Below, one piece after another: positions 46,721-60,290 of a DNA stretch of 64,000 bases. Each line of letters begins with the position of its first letter. Position 1 is the stretch's first letter. Both the position numbers and the translations under genes were made by a program. The notes under the pieces were generated by a model. The model was not told where the DNA came from and did not search any database. It worked only from the letters and a program-made list of their open reading frames with translations. Origin of the DNA: Agrocybe praecox (Eukaryota; Basidiomycota; Agaricomycetes; Agaricales; Agrocybaceae); the NCBI GenBank assembly GCA_964017145.1, contig OZ024847.1:930001-994000 (forward strand), given 5' to 3'.

Positions 46721-49183
46721 GGTGTTAGGGAACAAGAGCAAGTCAACACTCTGTTCTACTATCCCTCATTATAAATTGAATCTTCACTGTTCGACAAGGC
46801 ACCGTGCCTATTCTTCGCTCCTCGTATCACGTCACGGCTATGTGAAACTCCGTTCAAAAATAGTCACATACCAAGCCTCGATCGACGAAGTACTTGCAAG
46901 ATAGGAAACTCGCGTCAGAATCATGGGCCATAGATCACTGGCAGAGAACTGTGTAAGGGATAATGAATCGATCATTGTAATTAGATGATCGTTGATGTTG
47001 GCTTGGAAAGTTCTGTCAAACAAGTTGGTTGATATCTTGTTCGGCGCCGCAGCTAGATGTCTTCTTTCCGATCTTTGCGCCAGAATGTGTCACTAAGTAC
47101 CTTGGCAAGTGAGCGGCGGCAGCTATCGGCAAGTACCGATGCAAGCAAACTCCGAAAGATTTGGCGCACAGATATACAGGTTGCGTGTATTTTTTTCTCA
47201 CGACGATCACAACCTGCAGTGTAACTTGGGATCCATAAAAAAGCACTCACAATTTCGAGCAAGAAACTCATCGAAAATATCTGTTGCTCGTATGCTCTAG
47301 GTCTCACCAGTAGTGTGCATATCTTTGCCCGTTTCAAGCATTACAAAAGTGGCTCCCAAATCATACCGGGCAAAGTCTTCGAGACGAATCCTTCCCTCAT
47401 ATCTCTGGTAAGTCTGAGAAAAGCTATTAATAATCATTAGCTAGTGGTATCATTATCGACAAAGTTAAGAATATCATAATCAGCGCAATAACTTCGCGCG
47501 AACCTTGCAATCGATCAGGAAATAATTCTGAATGATTCATACTACACTGTCTGTAAAAAGAACTGTGGAAGAAACCTGGTGATCCCAGCCTCTCGACGAT
47601 GTTTCGTCACCTGCTATCAGAGACCTTGATTCAAGATCATTTCAGGTCTCATTAATCACTCCTAACTAATAGCACGCTGTCGCCCGTATGATGTCGGGGA
47701 AAGCTTTAGGTTGAGGCCAGCTGGCGGCCTATGTAGAAACTTTGGAACGAGTTAGATTGTATCTGCCTGCGTTATAATGTGATTTCCAGCCGGTTATCCA
47801 GCTAGATAATAAGCTATGCAATACTGTTGTATACCAGCTCAGCCTCTGCCATGAATTACGAGTCTTTTACGTAAGTAAAAACGAGTTCTTTTCATCGAGG
47901 GCTTTCTGCGACTTTCTCTGACCCTGGTTGACCCCTATCAGTGATGGCATTAAATTGGCCACACAGTCCGGTTGCTTTTACCAGTTAAAACTAGAAAATC
48001 AGTAGTATTCTCTTCATTTATTTTATTCAAGGAGGGCTCTGTTAACTATATAATCTGATATAATATATATTTTATTACCATTTAGCGCTCGTGTTGCAAC
48101 TCCATCGACGACAAGGGCACGTCGGTTATCAGTCGGGCCGGCGCGGGAATGACCCGATTTGGGTTGCAATCAAACCATCATCTCTTCTCTCTTCCGGTCT
48201 ACTACAAGCTCGACCACTCTCACTCTGCCCAGCTCCTCTATGGCTCTCCTTGTCGCAAGAACGTGGGCGAGCTAGTAAGTTTGTTGTAGCTTCCCTCGCT
48301 ATCAGCTAACATCAGTCAGATGCCCCACTATCATATCATTACACCCGCACTATGGCGGCGGCGACAACATTGGTCAACGGTGATGCATACATATCATCGA
48401 TGAATCAGTGGCGTCTCACCGACACCCTCATTAGCACATCAAGCCTCACGACGACAAAAATGATGGGTCATAACAACGTGAGACGATTGTTCTAACCCCA
48501 CCCTTTTTTGCATCCTCCACCATGCCGGTCACCTTGTCCATCATTTCCCCACTATCGCAACTGTGTGCATATCGAATCACGAAGGGTGAGCAGCAGCAGC
48601 AACTTTGGAAGGGCGAGGGTAGGTGTGGAAGTATTTGCTGTAGGTGCATGTCAGGACTGGTGGGAGACGGACGCAGGGAATTGAGGCGTAAGCGATATCG
48701 ATACACTCTCACGCAGATAGCTAACTGGGTCAAGAAAGCGCACATCATTATCGATCATCCTGTGCTGAATCCGAAACCCTCACCTGATGTCACCCTACAT
48801 CTGTCGAGCTATCGCCGGTGTCCAGTCCACGTCCAGTCCATGTACCTCCTTCCCAGTGGAATGATTGTTTTCCAAGTATGATAAGTAAAATATTAGAATA
48901 TAGAATATACAGCTGTGTACATTGTTTGTATTCACGAATCGCGATAAATTTATTATGTGAACACCCAACCACGATGAGCAGTTGACAAACCAGTTCCGAA
49001 GTAATTAACAACCAAATTTTCAAGTTCAAGAATCGAGAAAGTTGTGCGTGGGAATTATTGTTGACAGTTGTTCCACGCGACGCCCGCGACAGCGTGGCAC
49101 GTGCACCTCGGCAACTTTCTAAATTCTTACGCACAACCTACCCGCGTCAAACATTATTATAATTAAGCTTGTGGACCTCGCAA
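46721..49183. other. 2.46 kb gene-poor stretch
   Basis: No gene is supported on either strand. There are only short open frames without splice-linked continuation, e.g. 48352-48498 and 48522-48881. The first about 60 bases probably hold the promoter of the minus-strand seven-TM gene (cattataaattg). Confidence 0.5.
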
Positions 49184-50495
49184 ATGTTTGCTTCTGGATG
49201 CCGAACGTTTACTACGTCTGCCCGTAGAGCCCATGAAAACCCGTTAGTATGTGATAACACGAAAGGTTCAAGTCTATGAAACTGACCATACGGAACAGGG
49301 TCTCCCAAGGCGCTCACAAGCTCCACAAATGCCTAGAAAAGCAGGGCCAATTCAACGACGGCCCATTGCGAACGTCGATAAGGTCTTGGCTGTCGCGAGT
49401 GGAAAGGGAGGGGTAGGGAAGAGTACCGTAGCAGGTGTGTAGCCTTTTGCACGTTTGGAAATCATTTTCTGACATACTTTGTAGTCAATCTCGCTTTTGC
49501 ACTTGCTATGCACAAACACCCCAAGACCAACTCTCCCTTGCGCGTCGGAATCCTTGACTTGGACATATTTGGACCTTCAATACCAACTCTCATGGGACTC
49601 CAAAATGCCGGAGAACCTGCATTGACGGATAGTTGGTGTCTACGCTAGATTCTTTCCCCCAAACGCCATTGAAGTTTTCTCCAGTTGGCTCTATCCTACC
49701 GTTGACGAACCATGGTCTTTCTTGCATGTCAATGGGTTTTCTAATACCCTCGACAAACTCTACGCTCGAAGATAACACAGACACGCCCATAGTATGGCGC
49801 GGATTGATGGTGCAAAAGGCTGTTCAGCAACTTCTGTTCGATGTGGATTGGTCGAAAGATGGACAGGGGTTAGACGTCCTCGTCGTTGACATGCCACCAG
49901 GGACCGGAGATGTTCCTCTTACTCTTGGGCAGTTAGTCAATGTTGACGGTCTGTATAATATTCAACAAGGCATGTCTCGTTTGCTCACAAATGTGCAACA
50001 GGATCTGTAATTGTCTCTACACCGCAAGACGTTGCTCTCTCAGATGTTAGAAAGGGAATAGCCATGTTGAGAAAAGTGTCTGTTCCGGTGACTACAAACT
50101 ATTTTTTCCACCGAAATTAGACTGACCAGTTTTTTTTTTTTAGATAACAGGCCTTATTCTGAATCAAGCCTACTATCTATGCCCCGGATGCAAAGCCAAC
50201 ACACCTCGGTACTTGTTCGGTATGAGAATGAACACCCACATTTTTAGCTTTCGTTCTAATATTATTATCAGGTAAACCGGATAATTTCCACAAAGTCGCA
50301 CAACGACTGGAAATCCCGGTTTTGGGAGAACTGCCACTGGTTGAGGGTGTCAGCGCCAGCGCCGATCGCGGTTCTTCATATCTGCTACATAACCTCGCTA
50401 CTGTTGAAGCGACGGATGGTGCGGGCGGTCTTACCTGGAGGTCCAATATCGCGCAAGCCGCGGACCAGGTTGCGGCATCTCTTTGGAAGATGTAA
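49184..50495 (+). CDS. IND1: Mitochondrial Fe-S P-loop protein IND1/NUBPL
   Basis: The start at 49184 gives a presequence ([20 protein letters not shown]) joined by an intron with a GTATGT donor to [12 protein letters not shown]. The deviant Walker A motif GKGGVGKST follows VLAVAS. Later blocks are [46 protein letters not shown], [34 protein letters not shown] and the CPGC metal-binding pair ([17 protein letters not shown]). IND1 delivers Fe-S clusters to respiratory complex I in the mitochondrial matrix. An intron of 50-odd bases after EPALTD starts with the uncommon donor gttggt. The full gene is present, about 320 residues. Confidence 0.9.
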
Positions 50496-51214
50496 GAGCT
50501 TTCTATTGAACACGGACAACATTCTTTTGCGGACCCAGAGCATGCTTTGTCTGGGACGCAACATCGGCTTGGCATAGATTCTGAGTGGCTGTGCAGAGGT
50601 TGCTTCTTACCACCAATCGTCATACATGCATGCAAGTCGTCCCTCAAGCTCAAGGCTTTATGTCGAAGCTCGACTTTCGAAACTTGAATAGAGCAACTCA
50701 AACATCCTTCTACACCTTGCAGTAAACAGAACCGGTTCTAATTTGTGGCGTCGCATGTCGTAACGATGTACATAATCATTTCGCTTCGGACATTTCAAGA
50801 CAGTGTTGTTGAATTCATTTCCATGGACTATGTTTTGAACACAATAACTCCTCAACCAAAATCAGTGAAGAAGAAAAGATGTACAACTCACACCGGAAAA
50901 CAAATCATTGGGCAGAGGGTACTCGCTTAGCTCTTGTTTTTTTTCTTTCTTTTTTGTTCTTTTTTTTTTTTTTTCGCTCTGACCCTGAATTCGTGTCACT
51001 TAAATTGGCGGTTTGGTACCAAGCGTACGGCTCCAGCCTTCGGACAACCTCGCCGTGGAAAATAGAGCGCTTCTAGCGTTAGTTTGGTATATTAATGGGC
51101 TTACATTGGTTTGTTGAAATGCGGGTTCTCGCTGAACGTAACCAGCACATATTGTGCTCGTCTTCCTTCCTTCCCTCCCTCCTGTGTTGAAGTTGCTTGT
51201 TGGCGGCCGTCACC
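50496..51214. other. Intergenic region with poly-T tract
   Basis: No gene is supported. It contains a T-rich tract at about 50937-50977. The last part is the promoter region of the next seven-TM gene. Confidence 0.5.
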
Positions 51215-52502
51215 ATGGCCAATGTGTCTCTCGAACTTCCTAACCCACTCACCCCGATGGCTTTTTTTCCTCCTGATGTTGCGTTCCAGATCACAGTAGC
51301 GCTGTACGTGCTAGTTGGATCGACATCTGTATGTTTTGGTTTTCTGTCCGTATTGATGGGGACTTACAGGCATTTTTCTTTGCAGGTTTTGATTTGGGAT
51401 ATTCTTATGAACCTTCAGAGGGATTTGAGGATGCTGATGCGTAATCGAATTACTATGTCCCTGATTGTATATGTCGTTTCAAGGTAATGACTCTTCGAAT
51501 CTTTTCTTTCAACGAAAAAACCCTTCTAACGATGTAATTTAGGTTGTCAGCTCTGGTGTATCTTTTAGGAATCACTATCATTCAAAGTAAGTCCGCTTTA
51601 GGTGCTCGATTCGCTGTGCTAACGTCTGACTTGATTTCCAGCTGCACCTGTATCACACTGCGAGAATTCGCATCTAATGCAATCACTATATCCGATTGTT
51701 ATACCATCAACGTCCCTTTTATTCTTTTTTCGCATCAAAGCTATGTATGACGGGAACAAGAAGGTTATCGCCTTCTTTTTCTTCATGTGGTTGGCTGTGC
51801 TTGGGGGGTCAATAACGCCAGCGATAGGTGTCAGTGGGATGAACATTGGAATCACGGACTATTGCATCAATTATCGTCTGGAACCATACGTTTCTGCAGC
51901 CTGCATCATTCCCTTCATCAATGATACCTTCATTTTCTGCGCTACCAGCTGGAGATTATGGCAGAACGCCCATGTACAGCAAAGTATTCACAACAACGTA
52001 AAGGTTATGGTATTCGGACAGCATCTTCCTTATTTCTCTAGGGCGCTCTTGAAGGATGGGCAGGCATACTACTTGTTAGTAATGTTTTACTGTCTTTTGA
52101 AACTGCGAGGCTAAAATTTTATTTCCTAGGACCACCATTACCCTCAACCTCGTTACTGCCGCGCTGTTTTTCAACACTTCGATACCTGTGGTATATAGGT
52201 CTTTCATTGGCGTCCCAAACATTGTTCTCATGAACTCCATGGCCTGTCATGTATATCGCAACGTCAGGCTGGGGGTGTACATCCATTCGGGCAGTATTGA
52301 TGATTCCATATCAACGGCGGTGAGACACGGCAGAAAACCTCACTCGGCGATCGTATTCGATGGTGGAAATCGAGGCATGGGGCTCAGCACGTCGGATAGT
52401 AGGCAGCCTACGTCTCTCGATATGGAATTGGACAGAATAAGCAAGACATCTATGGAAAAAAGCTACGACAGCCCTACATCTCCTCTCAGCATGAAACCTT
52501 GA
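51215..52502 (+). CDS. Seven-TM membrane protein, DUF6533-like, member 2
   Basis: The start at 51215 (MANVSLELPNPLTPMAFFPP) matches the N-terminus of the other members. Splicing joins VLVGSTS to VLIWDILMNLQRDLRMLM, then IVYVVSR to LSALVYLLGITIIQ and APVSHCENSH. The central part has STSLLFFFRIKAMYDGNKKV, FMWLAVLGG, ITDYCINYRLEPYVSAAC and FINDTFIFCATSWRLWQNAH. The last exon (TTITLNLVTAALFF...) has FIGVPNIVLMNSMACHVYRN and a Ser-rich tail ending SPLSMKP. No break is seen. Function is unknown. Confidence 0.78.
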
Positions 52503-53220
52503 GACTGCAATGTGCATCTTCCACTTTCACTCCTTTAATTCGGTTTCATCATCATCGATCGACTTCGTTGTCATAATTATACTATCGCATCTTCTGTGCA
52601 CATAATATGTATCCATTCAGGAATTGCCCCCTCACACACACGGCGCCACACTTCCATATTAGGCATCTTGTAATATGGGTATCATTACTGGCATTACAAG
52701 AATGTCATTCCAAATTGAAGGAGGGTTGATGGATGCAATTCCTGGAGGCCAGACATCGACCACGATTTGACCATGATTCATGATTCGGTTTTGTCGCTGG
52801 GATTACGGTCACGTTACGTCATTTGGGCGCACCTCCGCGATCCATGGATTAGAGTTGAGCGCTGAGCCCTCCATCCTACTGATCAATACGATATCCGATG
52901 CTCTAGCTGGGCTGATTTATTTCGCGGGACAGGCGCGCGCTCTTAACTGCTCCCCTAGGTTGTATTTTGTAGGTAGTTTCATACCTTAATAAAATGTTGT
53001 TTTAAGTTCTCTAGCTTTCGGGGTCTTGTCTTGCTACCATACCCGAGCCCCGTTGGGGACGGGGACGCTCGGTAAATTAGTGATTTATACCAAACCCGCT
53101 AACATTGATTGCCTAGGGCAGGTCTTATATATTGGGGACAGGTAAGAAGGGGAGGATATTTCTTTCATCCTATTAAACTCGCTTCCTCATTGCGACTCTT
53201 TGGAGAGTCTATTGATAGTG
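52503..53220. other. Intergenic region with GC-rich hairpin
   Basis: No gene is supported. An imperfect GC-rich palindrome lies at 53041-53073 (see the separate entry), and TATATATTGG at about 53130 may be a TATA box for the next gene. Confidence 0.45.
53041..53073. other. Imperfect GC-rich hairpin
   Basis: ACCCGAGCCCCGT and ACGGGGACGCTCGGT can pair around a TGGGG loop, with a small bulge. It may be a terminator-like or transposon-derived structure. No matching copy was noticed elsewhere in the window. Confidence 0.4.
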
Positions 53221-54542
53221 ATGTCCAGTTCATTGTCTCTTGCAGACCTCCCGAATCCTTACACACCTATGGCATTCCTGCCTCCCGAAATGGCGTACCA
53301 AATGTCGATAGCGAGTTACGTCCTCGTTGGGTCGCTGTCGGTGAGTGGGCCGATGGATTTTTTGTCTTTGTAGAGGTGCTTATTGTTTTACGTTTGAAGG
53401 TGTTAATATGGGACATCGTAACGAACTTACATGCAGAAATAAGGATGATAACACATTATCTAATTACACCCTCGCTTGTTGTGTATTTTATCTCGAGGTG
53501 GGATCAAATACCATGAATAATACGACCCACGAAATGTACTCAATCCACGGATCGCATGGTATTTCTCGCAGAATCACGGCTCTTGGATATCTGCTTGGCC
53601 TCGCCATCCTCCAAAGTAAGTTATGGCGAGCTGAATGCTACCGTCACTTTAATATTTATTCAACAAAAGCTTCTCCGGTCGGCCATTGCGCAATTATCAT
53701 GAAAATCGAGGTTTTTTACCCCATTTTTATATCCAGTACAGCCATGCTTTTCTTCTTCCGAGTGCGTGCCATGTACTCGGGGAACGACTACGTTGTCGGC
53801 TTCTTCTTCGTCATGTGGCTCTGTGTTGTCGCGAGTTCAATAACGCCAATATTCGGCGTTTCTGGAGGAAGTATTGGCAACACCAACTACTGCATGATCA
53901 GCCGCCAGCAGCCATACGTGGTCGCAACCGCAATTGTATCGTTTGTGAATGATACATTCGTCTTTCTAGCCACCTCGTGGAAGCTTTTGAAGCATTCTCA
54001 TGCTGAAAAGAGCATAAAAAACGGGCTTAGGGTAATGGTTCTTGGGCGATACCTCCCCGCATTTTCGAGAGCGGTCTTGCAGGATGGGCAGGCATATTAC
54101 CTGTGAGCATTCCCGTTTTATGGTATACATCTACCGCATACTTAAAGCACCTCATTCATGCAGGAGCATCATCACGGTCAATATATCTACCATCACACTA
54201 TTTCTGCTGCCCAATATATCTCCCGTCTATAGGTCATTTTGCGGCATCCCAAATATCGTGCTAATGAACGTCATGGCCTGTCTCGTGTATCGTAAAATTC
54301 GCTTTGGCGATTACAAAGAATGCGCGACTTGTGCAGCAATATCGGCAGCTTCACACCACGACAGAAGTATTTTCGCTACTGCCTTCATTTTTGGAGAAGT
54401 TCCCCGGCGGCGAGTCCCCGATGTCGTGCAGCCAAACGAAAATAACACGGAACAGGAGAAGCTATCCCAAAGCCCAAATGGAGATCATCGAGCCCCTGTT
54501 GCGATTGGTGTACACGGTCGTCTGCATACACATACCGTGTAG
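53221..54542 (+). CDS. Seven-TM membrane protein, DUF6533-like, member 3
   Basis: The start at 53221 gives MSSSLSLADLPNPYTPMAFL. Joins give VLVGSLS-VLIWDIVTNLHAEIRM, VVYFISR, ITALGYLLGLAILQ and ASPVGHCAII. The core has STAMLFFFRVRAMYSGNDYV, NTNYCMISRQQPYVV and FLATSWKLLKHSHAEK. The final exon (SIITVNISTITLFLL) has FCGIPNIVLMNVMACLVYRK and a Cys/Ser/His-containing tail that differs from the other members. It is the closest neighbour, on the same strand, to member 2, which suggests local duplication. Confidence 0.75.
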
Positions 54543-54863
54543 CATTTGAATTTTGACCTTCAATTCCTTCCATTTCACTTGATATCGATATTTGAAAATC
54601 GCGTGTATTGTGTACTATCAGTTTCACTCCTGTTCGATTCCTTCGGATCATGATTAAATAACATATCACCCCTGAAGGCTGAGGTGGATTGGTATCATTT
54701 AACATTGACAATACATCTATAGCTATAGCTCGAGGGTGTACAAAATGGTTTAATGGATCTATAAAAAACGATAAATTGGCGGGGGTCAGATTAGACGCCA
54801 AAATTAATATCGAGCATGAGGCAATAACATACATATAAATGTCAAACGAGTACATACGGCCAT

Positions 54864-57034
54864 TTACTCGATCGTAGACTGCACCTCGGCGAGCAACGCG
54901 GCTGCTTGTACAGACCTTGGCCTGAGTCTTAACTTGTAAGGTTTTGGGAACCTACAAAGCCTTAGCAGTTAAAAACAGCAAAAAAGAATACACGAAAACA
55001 CATACGTGATGGCTCCATTGGCGGAATACTCGTACACGGGAAGGACGGCATTGCCAGACGCATCAAGTCCAGGGAGAATGTCGCAAGTTGCCAAAACAGT
55101 CGACATAATAGCGAAGAGGGTTCCCTCAGCAAAATGTTTCCCTGGACACGCGCGCCTGCCAAATCCGAAGACGAGGTCGTTCGCTTTGGCCATCTCGACT
55201 TCGTCGTCGTCGAAGCGCTCTGGAATAAAGTCGTCGGGGTTGTTGTAGACCTCTGGATCGTGTAACATGTGCCAGATGTTGGGGAGGACGAGAGCGCCTT
55301 TAGGTATTTCGTAGCCCTCGTATACATCGGCTTCGCTGGTCGCGTGGGGGATCCCTATACACATGTAGGTGGTTAATAATTGTATCCTTAGCAAGCAAGT
55401 CAATTTTTATAATACAAACCAAGAGGTATAGAAGGTGCCCATCGGAATGTCTCCGCCATGATGCTCCTAACATAGGGTAGATTGGGCCTATCACTGATCA
55501 AAGGGAGCCTGTCTTTTCCAATTACTCGGTCAATTTCCGCTTGTGCCTTTGCTTGAACCTCGGGATATAAAATCATAGCCATGAAGAAAGACAGAGCGCT
55601 GGACATGTTCTAACGAAAATGGTCAACACATATACAATATAAACAAATTATTATATACTTACTGTGTCCAGGCCGCCACCCAGGACACTAGAGGATGCCC
55701 ATACGAGTTTCTCCTCGTTCTCGGGGGACATCTTGCCATTTGCTTCAACTATATAGTTTCCGCATAGATTTGGCATAAGTGTCTTGCCCGTTTCCTAGTA
55801 CAACAGAAGGAGAATTTTGATGTTAGTCGTCGATACAAACTCAATGAGAAGCTTGGTTCCCCACTCACTAGGTTACTCTTACACCATTCGACAGGATTCC
55901 AACTTGTTTTCCAAACGAGTTCACGCCACTCTTCTGCCAGCGCCAGGAATCCTGATCCAGGCATCCAGCGAGGGATGTATTTTACTGTAGCAAGTGAATG
56001 CGTCAATCAGACAAAGATATGTAATTGATATGTAACATTCGTAGTACTCACGAGGAGGGAAGAAGTCCACGAGGAAATTACCAGGCAAAGTCGCTCTGCC
56101 AAAGTTGACCATCGCATTCAACGGGTTCTTCAAGAACGGGTCGTCTCCTGACTGGATGTAGTACCCATACGTTACTCGAACGATGATGATGCCTATGCGT
56201 CTTTATATATAATATATTGTCGTTAATAAATCGTTGAAATCATTAAATGAAGCGATGTAGTACGATCGTAGAACTTACAGTTGAATTTGGCTGAGGAGGG
56301 AATCAGGGTCTTTCATGAGATTTTGCACTAGGATGGCCGCTTCTCTTTCTTGCAGGTGGTGGTATCGAGGAACCATAGATTGACTGAAGTCTTGCGCAAT
56401 CAATCTGCGCTGTTTCCTCCAATTGTCGCCGTATGGTAGTAGCACGAATGTTCGGTCGTAGCCAGCACTAAACATTTCAAATTGCCGAGACATTAGTTTT
56501 TGCGAATTCGCTCAAGGACGCAGGAGTGGAAGGGAATACTAACAGGTCGCCTGCCATTATCTGCCACGGAGATTTAGTATCGTTAGCATATATGCGAGTC
56601 AAAAAGCCTGAAAACGACATACGAAGTGTGGTCGGTCGGAATAAATATTCGAACGCTTGTCCAACAAGTCCCTTGCGATTTTAGCAGAGTTGATGACAAT
56701 GAACGGTTTTCCAATGACATCGAAATGCATGATATCCCCTATAAAAAAACAAAAGCAAAGACATATTCATCAGATACTACCTCTAATTACAATCAGATAT
56801 TAACCTCCACTCACCAAATTTCTTCCCCATCTCTGAGAAAGCTAACCACTGGGCAGTCGTCGGCATCTGATGTGCATTCCCCACGATAGGCAACGGTGTC
56901 GGTCCAGGGGGTAGTAATTTTCGTTTACGCAAGAAGCCTAAGGCTATCAAAGTTCGGTGTAGCACGAGCCCACCTAGGACGAACGCGACGAGGAGGCGGG
57001 TACGAGAAGGTGAGCTTGAATTTGAGGTTTCCAT
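54864..57034 (-). CDS. Cytochrome P450 monooxygenase
   Basis: A gene with about nine introns. The N-terminus has a membrane anchor (TRLLVAFVLGGLVLHRTLI) and the PPGPTPLPIVGN hinge. The product continues with the helix-C region GDNWRKQRRL, an I-helix GGGLDT instead of the usual AGxDT, ETFR (ExxR), a PERF region and the haem motif FGFGRRACPGKHFAEG with the axial Cys. The last exon, reached by splicing from AIT to FPKPYKLRLRPR, stops at 54864. It resembles basidiomycete P450s annotated as O-methylsterigmatocystin oxidoreductase-like. The substrate is unknown. All catalytic features are present apart from the altered I-helix Ala. Confidence 0.88.
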
Positions 57035-57901
57035 GGTGCTCGAGAGAAATAGGGAAGTATGTGTGTATCGTCCCCCTCCCAGTAAATTGAGCCATCCTTA
57101 TAAAGGCTTCATAGGCGCCGCCTTCGCACCCTTGTCAAGCGGCAAGCCCATCAGGATGATAAATCCAAAATATGTGTTGCTGGACACAATCAAGGGACCT
57201 TGAATTCCAATCAGAAGGGAGAGAACCCAGTTATACCGTATGCGGGCAACCTCTCGTCACAGAGGCACTGTTGAATATGAATCCTGAGGGCCTGATCACC
57301 GGTCTGGTGTAAAAAAACAAGCTCAAGCCTCATTCGGTTTTATTTGATCCCAGCGGACCAGCGCGAGATGCGGAGACGCGTCGCGTCTTCTTTGGTTTCT
57401 GCTTTTTTTTCGGGTCCGAAGCAGCCCTGCAACCAAACTGCAACCTCCGTCGACCGTTTCGAGCGTGATAAAAATAAGGGGCACAAGCCTCCGTTACGTG
57501 ACTACGTCTCCAAGAAGCGTTTTGTCCGGTTTTTTCGTAAGGATTTAACGTTCCGTGGGTTGAGAATGAGCTTTGAAAAAATTCGAAGGACCGCTAGAGC
57601 GCCAAAAGAAGTGCACTGATTGTGGGAAAGAAAGCAGCCAAGCTTGGTCTCCGTCGGGCTTCTTAAAGAGTTCACCGAACCAAACCCTGAATATGCCTTT
57701 GTAACCTCGTAACGTTGAAAATCTCGAGCGCGCGGCTCACATTGCATTAATATAAACAAAGTAGGTAGGTATACACTGGCGATCATGGTAATATAAAACA
57801 AGTCCGTATGAGGTTGGATTCAGGCTGTCCATCGCACTAAAGTAGTCTAACTCGACTCTAAAAAAGAACGTCCGTATCGTGCGTGCTTGTAAAGTATGGA
57901 A
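57035..57901. other. Intergenic region between P450 and GNA1
   Basis: No gene is supported. The first part is the P450 promoter (TTATAA about 65 bases upstream of the start). Confidence 0.5.
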
Positions 57902-58596
57902 TCACAGTCTAGGGGTATGGAGACGCTCAACGTTGGGTGGCGTAGTAGCGATAGGAGCGACATTGTGGTACCGAGCCATCTCGTTCTCTTTCTTCTCGTA
58001 ACCGCACTTCTGGTAGAAAGCTGCAAAGGACAATGTCTCAGCGGCGGTAAGGAACAAAGAACATCAGATACTCACGAATATTCTTGTCGCTGCAGTTGAG
58101 GATGGTCTTGTACGATCCCACTCTCTCGCTGATGGTGGTGAGAGCCTGGATGATCCTTAAACCGAGCTTGCGACCTTGCACTCTCTCGTCAACAGCAATG
58201 TCCTCAATGTGTCCCACACGGCCGAGGTTTCTAGTGAACTTTTGCTCCATGAACACCGAGCCGACTGCGATGATTTGGTCAGTCTCTTTTGAGACTATGA
58301 CGACAGTGAAGTAGGTGTTGGGAGTTGCCCGGAGGAGGTCAAAAGCATGGAAATATTGTGCCTCGGAGAGTTGAGGAGTGGTTGTCAGAACCGAGAGCAC
58401 CGAGAGGTGAGAGCGATAAAGGTCCGTCTTCGCCAGAGGACGCAACTGAAAAACCAATGAGTTCATATCATCTTACCGAGGATTATGCTACGTAAAAACT
58501 TACGTGCAGGTCAGCTCCGAGCTGAGCAGCTACGTCCTGAGGAATAAGAGAAGGAGAAAACAAAAGTTCGAGCTCAGTGTCAGGGGTAAAAGGCAT
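57902..58596 (-). CDS. GNA1: Glucosamine-6-phosphate N-acetyltransferase
   Basis: Three exons from 58596: MPFTPDTELELLFSPSLIPQ... is joined by an intron (gtaagt...ttcag) to LRPLAKTDLYRSHLSVLSVL. After a second intron comes FYQKCGYEKKENEMARY. GNA1 acetylates glucosamine-6-phosphate with acetyl-CoA, a step to UDP-GlcNAc and chitin. GNAT features are the beta4 strand VGSVFMEQKF, GHIEDIAVDERVQGRKLG (acetyl-CoA loop QGRKLG) and the NCSDKNI-PFYQKCG C-terminus. About 192 residues, slightly longer than the yeast enzyme because of a C-terminal tail. Confidence 0.9.
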
Positions 58597-60290
58597 TGTC
58601 GGAGTTCTAGTTGTAATTCGAAACTAAGTAAAAGATATCTAGGATCCTTGTTAAACAGTGCAGGAGCATCATAGACCAGGCCAGGACTCACTATAGTATA
58701 TCGGAGCTCTTAAAAAGATTCTAGAAAGCGTTGGAGGGTGAATGGAGGTTATGAGGAGTTGTGGGGCAGGTTGTTGGGAGGTTGACAACACGAACGAAGC
58801 TGTAGCAATTATATTTAATCACCTTGCACAGCCACCTGGCCGTCTCCGCTCGGATCTATTTTAGGCTCCCTCCTTGCTCGCCACGACGACGCGACCTCCG
58901 AGCGCTCCACGTTTCGCACAGCAACCCATCCGCTGCCTGGACATTTTTCTCCGTCGTATTTCAAGCGGATTAACTTATCCGACCACTCCGCAGGACCGAG
59001 ATTGGGTGATGCCATCGTGAAGCCGGACTATGCGTCCAGTTTTGTCTGCGTGAAACAGATATATATGGTCATCATATCGCACATTGCTCAAGGTTCAACT
59101 GCCTAAAGCTCGGAAGCTCCTTTGGTTAGATAAGGAATGAGCTTCTTCTGTGAATCCCATTCAGAAATACACCATGTTCGCTCTCATCGATTCCCATTAA
59201 TGAGGTCAGACAGCAACAATGCCCTTATCGAAATACCAATACGCAGTCCTATCCAGTCACCATGACCTAAAAACCTTACTACAAATACGGAGTACCTGCA
59301 GAGCCGCACATAGACGATCGAGGAAGCACACGGACATTTTTTCTGGCAGCGATGAAAGGCTAAGTTGGTGTTTCCAGGTGCGCATACATTCGATGACATT
59401 AATTCCTTATCCATGGCTAACAGTACTTCGCAAGTTACAGTCCCTTCATAAGGTGTTAACTTCATGGCGCGCAGTTGCATATCTCATATAACAAGATACA
59501 CTTTCTGTTCCTCATACACTGCTCACGACGATAAGAAACCAATAAACGTGTTTACCTGTCGCAACGTTGTTGGTGGGCTCTTCAAGAGGTTCGAATTAGT
59601 CGAAGAAGGTATGTTGTATGCGCCTCTTCGACTTTTTACCCATGAATAATATGCATATATACAGTTCAAATCCGCACTTTTCTCTCGAAACCTTCTAGGG
59701 GAATATGACAAAATATGCTATGTTGCATGTATGCGCCCTCATTGTGTCGTTTTGTTCTCGTCGATAAGGATTGCCTTCCACTTTTTCACTATCATCTGTG
59801 AAGGTGTCGACAAAATCCCACAGCCGATGAAGATCTCTCTCTGTACAGATACCAGGACCTCGTGCCAGAACAATAATAAACGAATACGCACATACATTCA
59901 TCTATTTTCCCGGAGAATCGGCGTACGTGTTAACAGCACAGACCCTAGACATGCATTCCCCTCCAAAAACACCACGTAGAAGATCCACAGCAAAGATAAA
60001 GCTAAACGTACTATGGGAGAAAACGTGCAAGGGTCTGAACGTGTACGCCGCCAAATTTAGTCTTTTTGTTGATCATCGTACTTACCACTCATTTCTTAGA
60101 AATCATTGTCATGTGTTCTCCAACCCTACATCAGAAAACCTCGAGGAGAAAGCATTGCAAAGGGTGATAGTGCCAAATTTCTCCGACCTTTCGGGCGTCT
60201 AAGTGCTGCTTGCAATTCCGCAGTCTCCATATATAACACTTCTCCACGCATAACCCCTTCGGAACCTTCTTCTTCCTCACTCTCAAGCCT
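58597..60290. other. 1.7 kb gene-poor stretch
   Basis: No gene is convincing. A 66-codon open frame on the minus strand (58815-59015, MASPNLGPAEWSDKL...) has plausible composition but no recognised relatives. A TATATAA box (60230-60236) precedes the next gene. Confidence 0.45.

Noticed and set aside
48352..48881. Open frames starting MAAATTLVNG... and 48522-48881
   Set aside because: Composition is low in complexity, the frames do not join through a convincing intron, and no family is recognised.
58815..59015. 66-residue open frame upstream of GNA1
   Set aside because: No recognised family and no splice-linked continuation; chance cannot be excluded.
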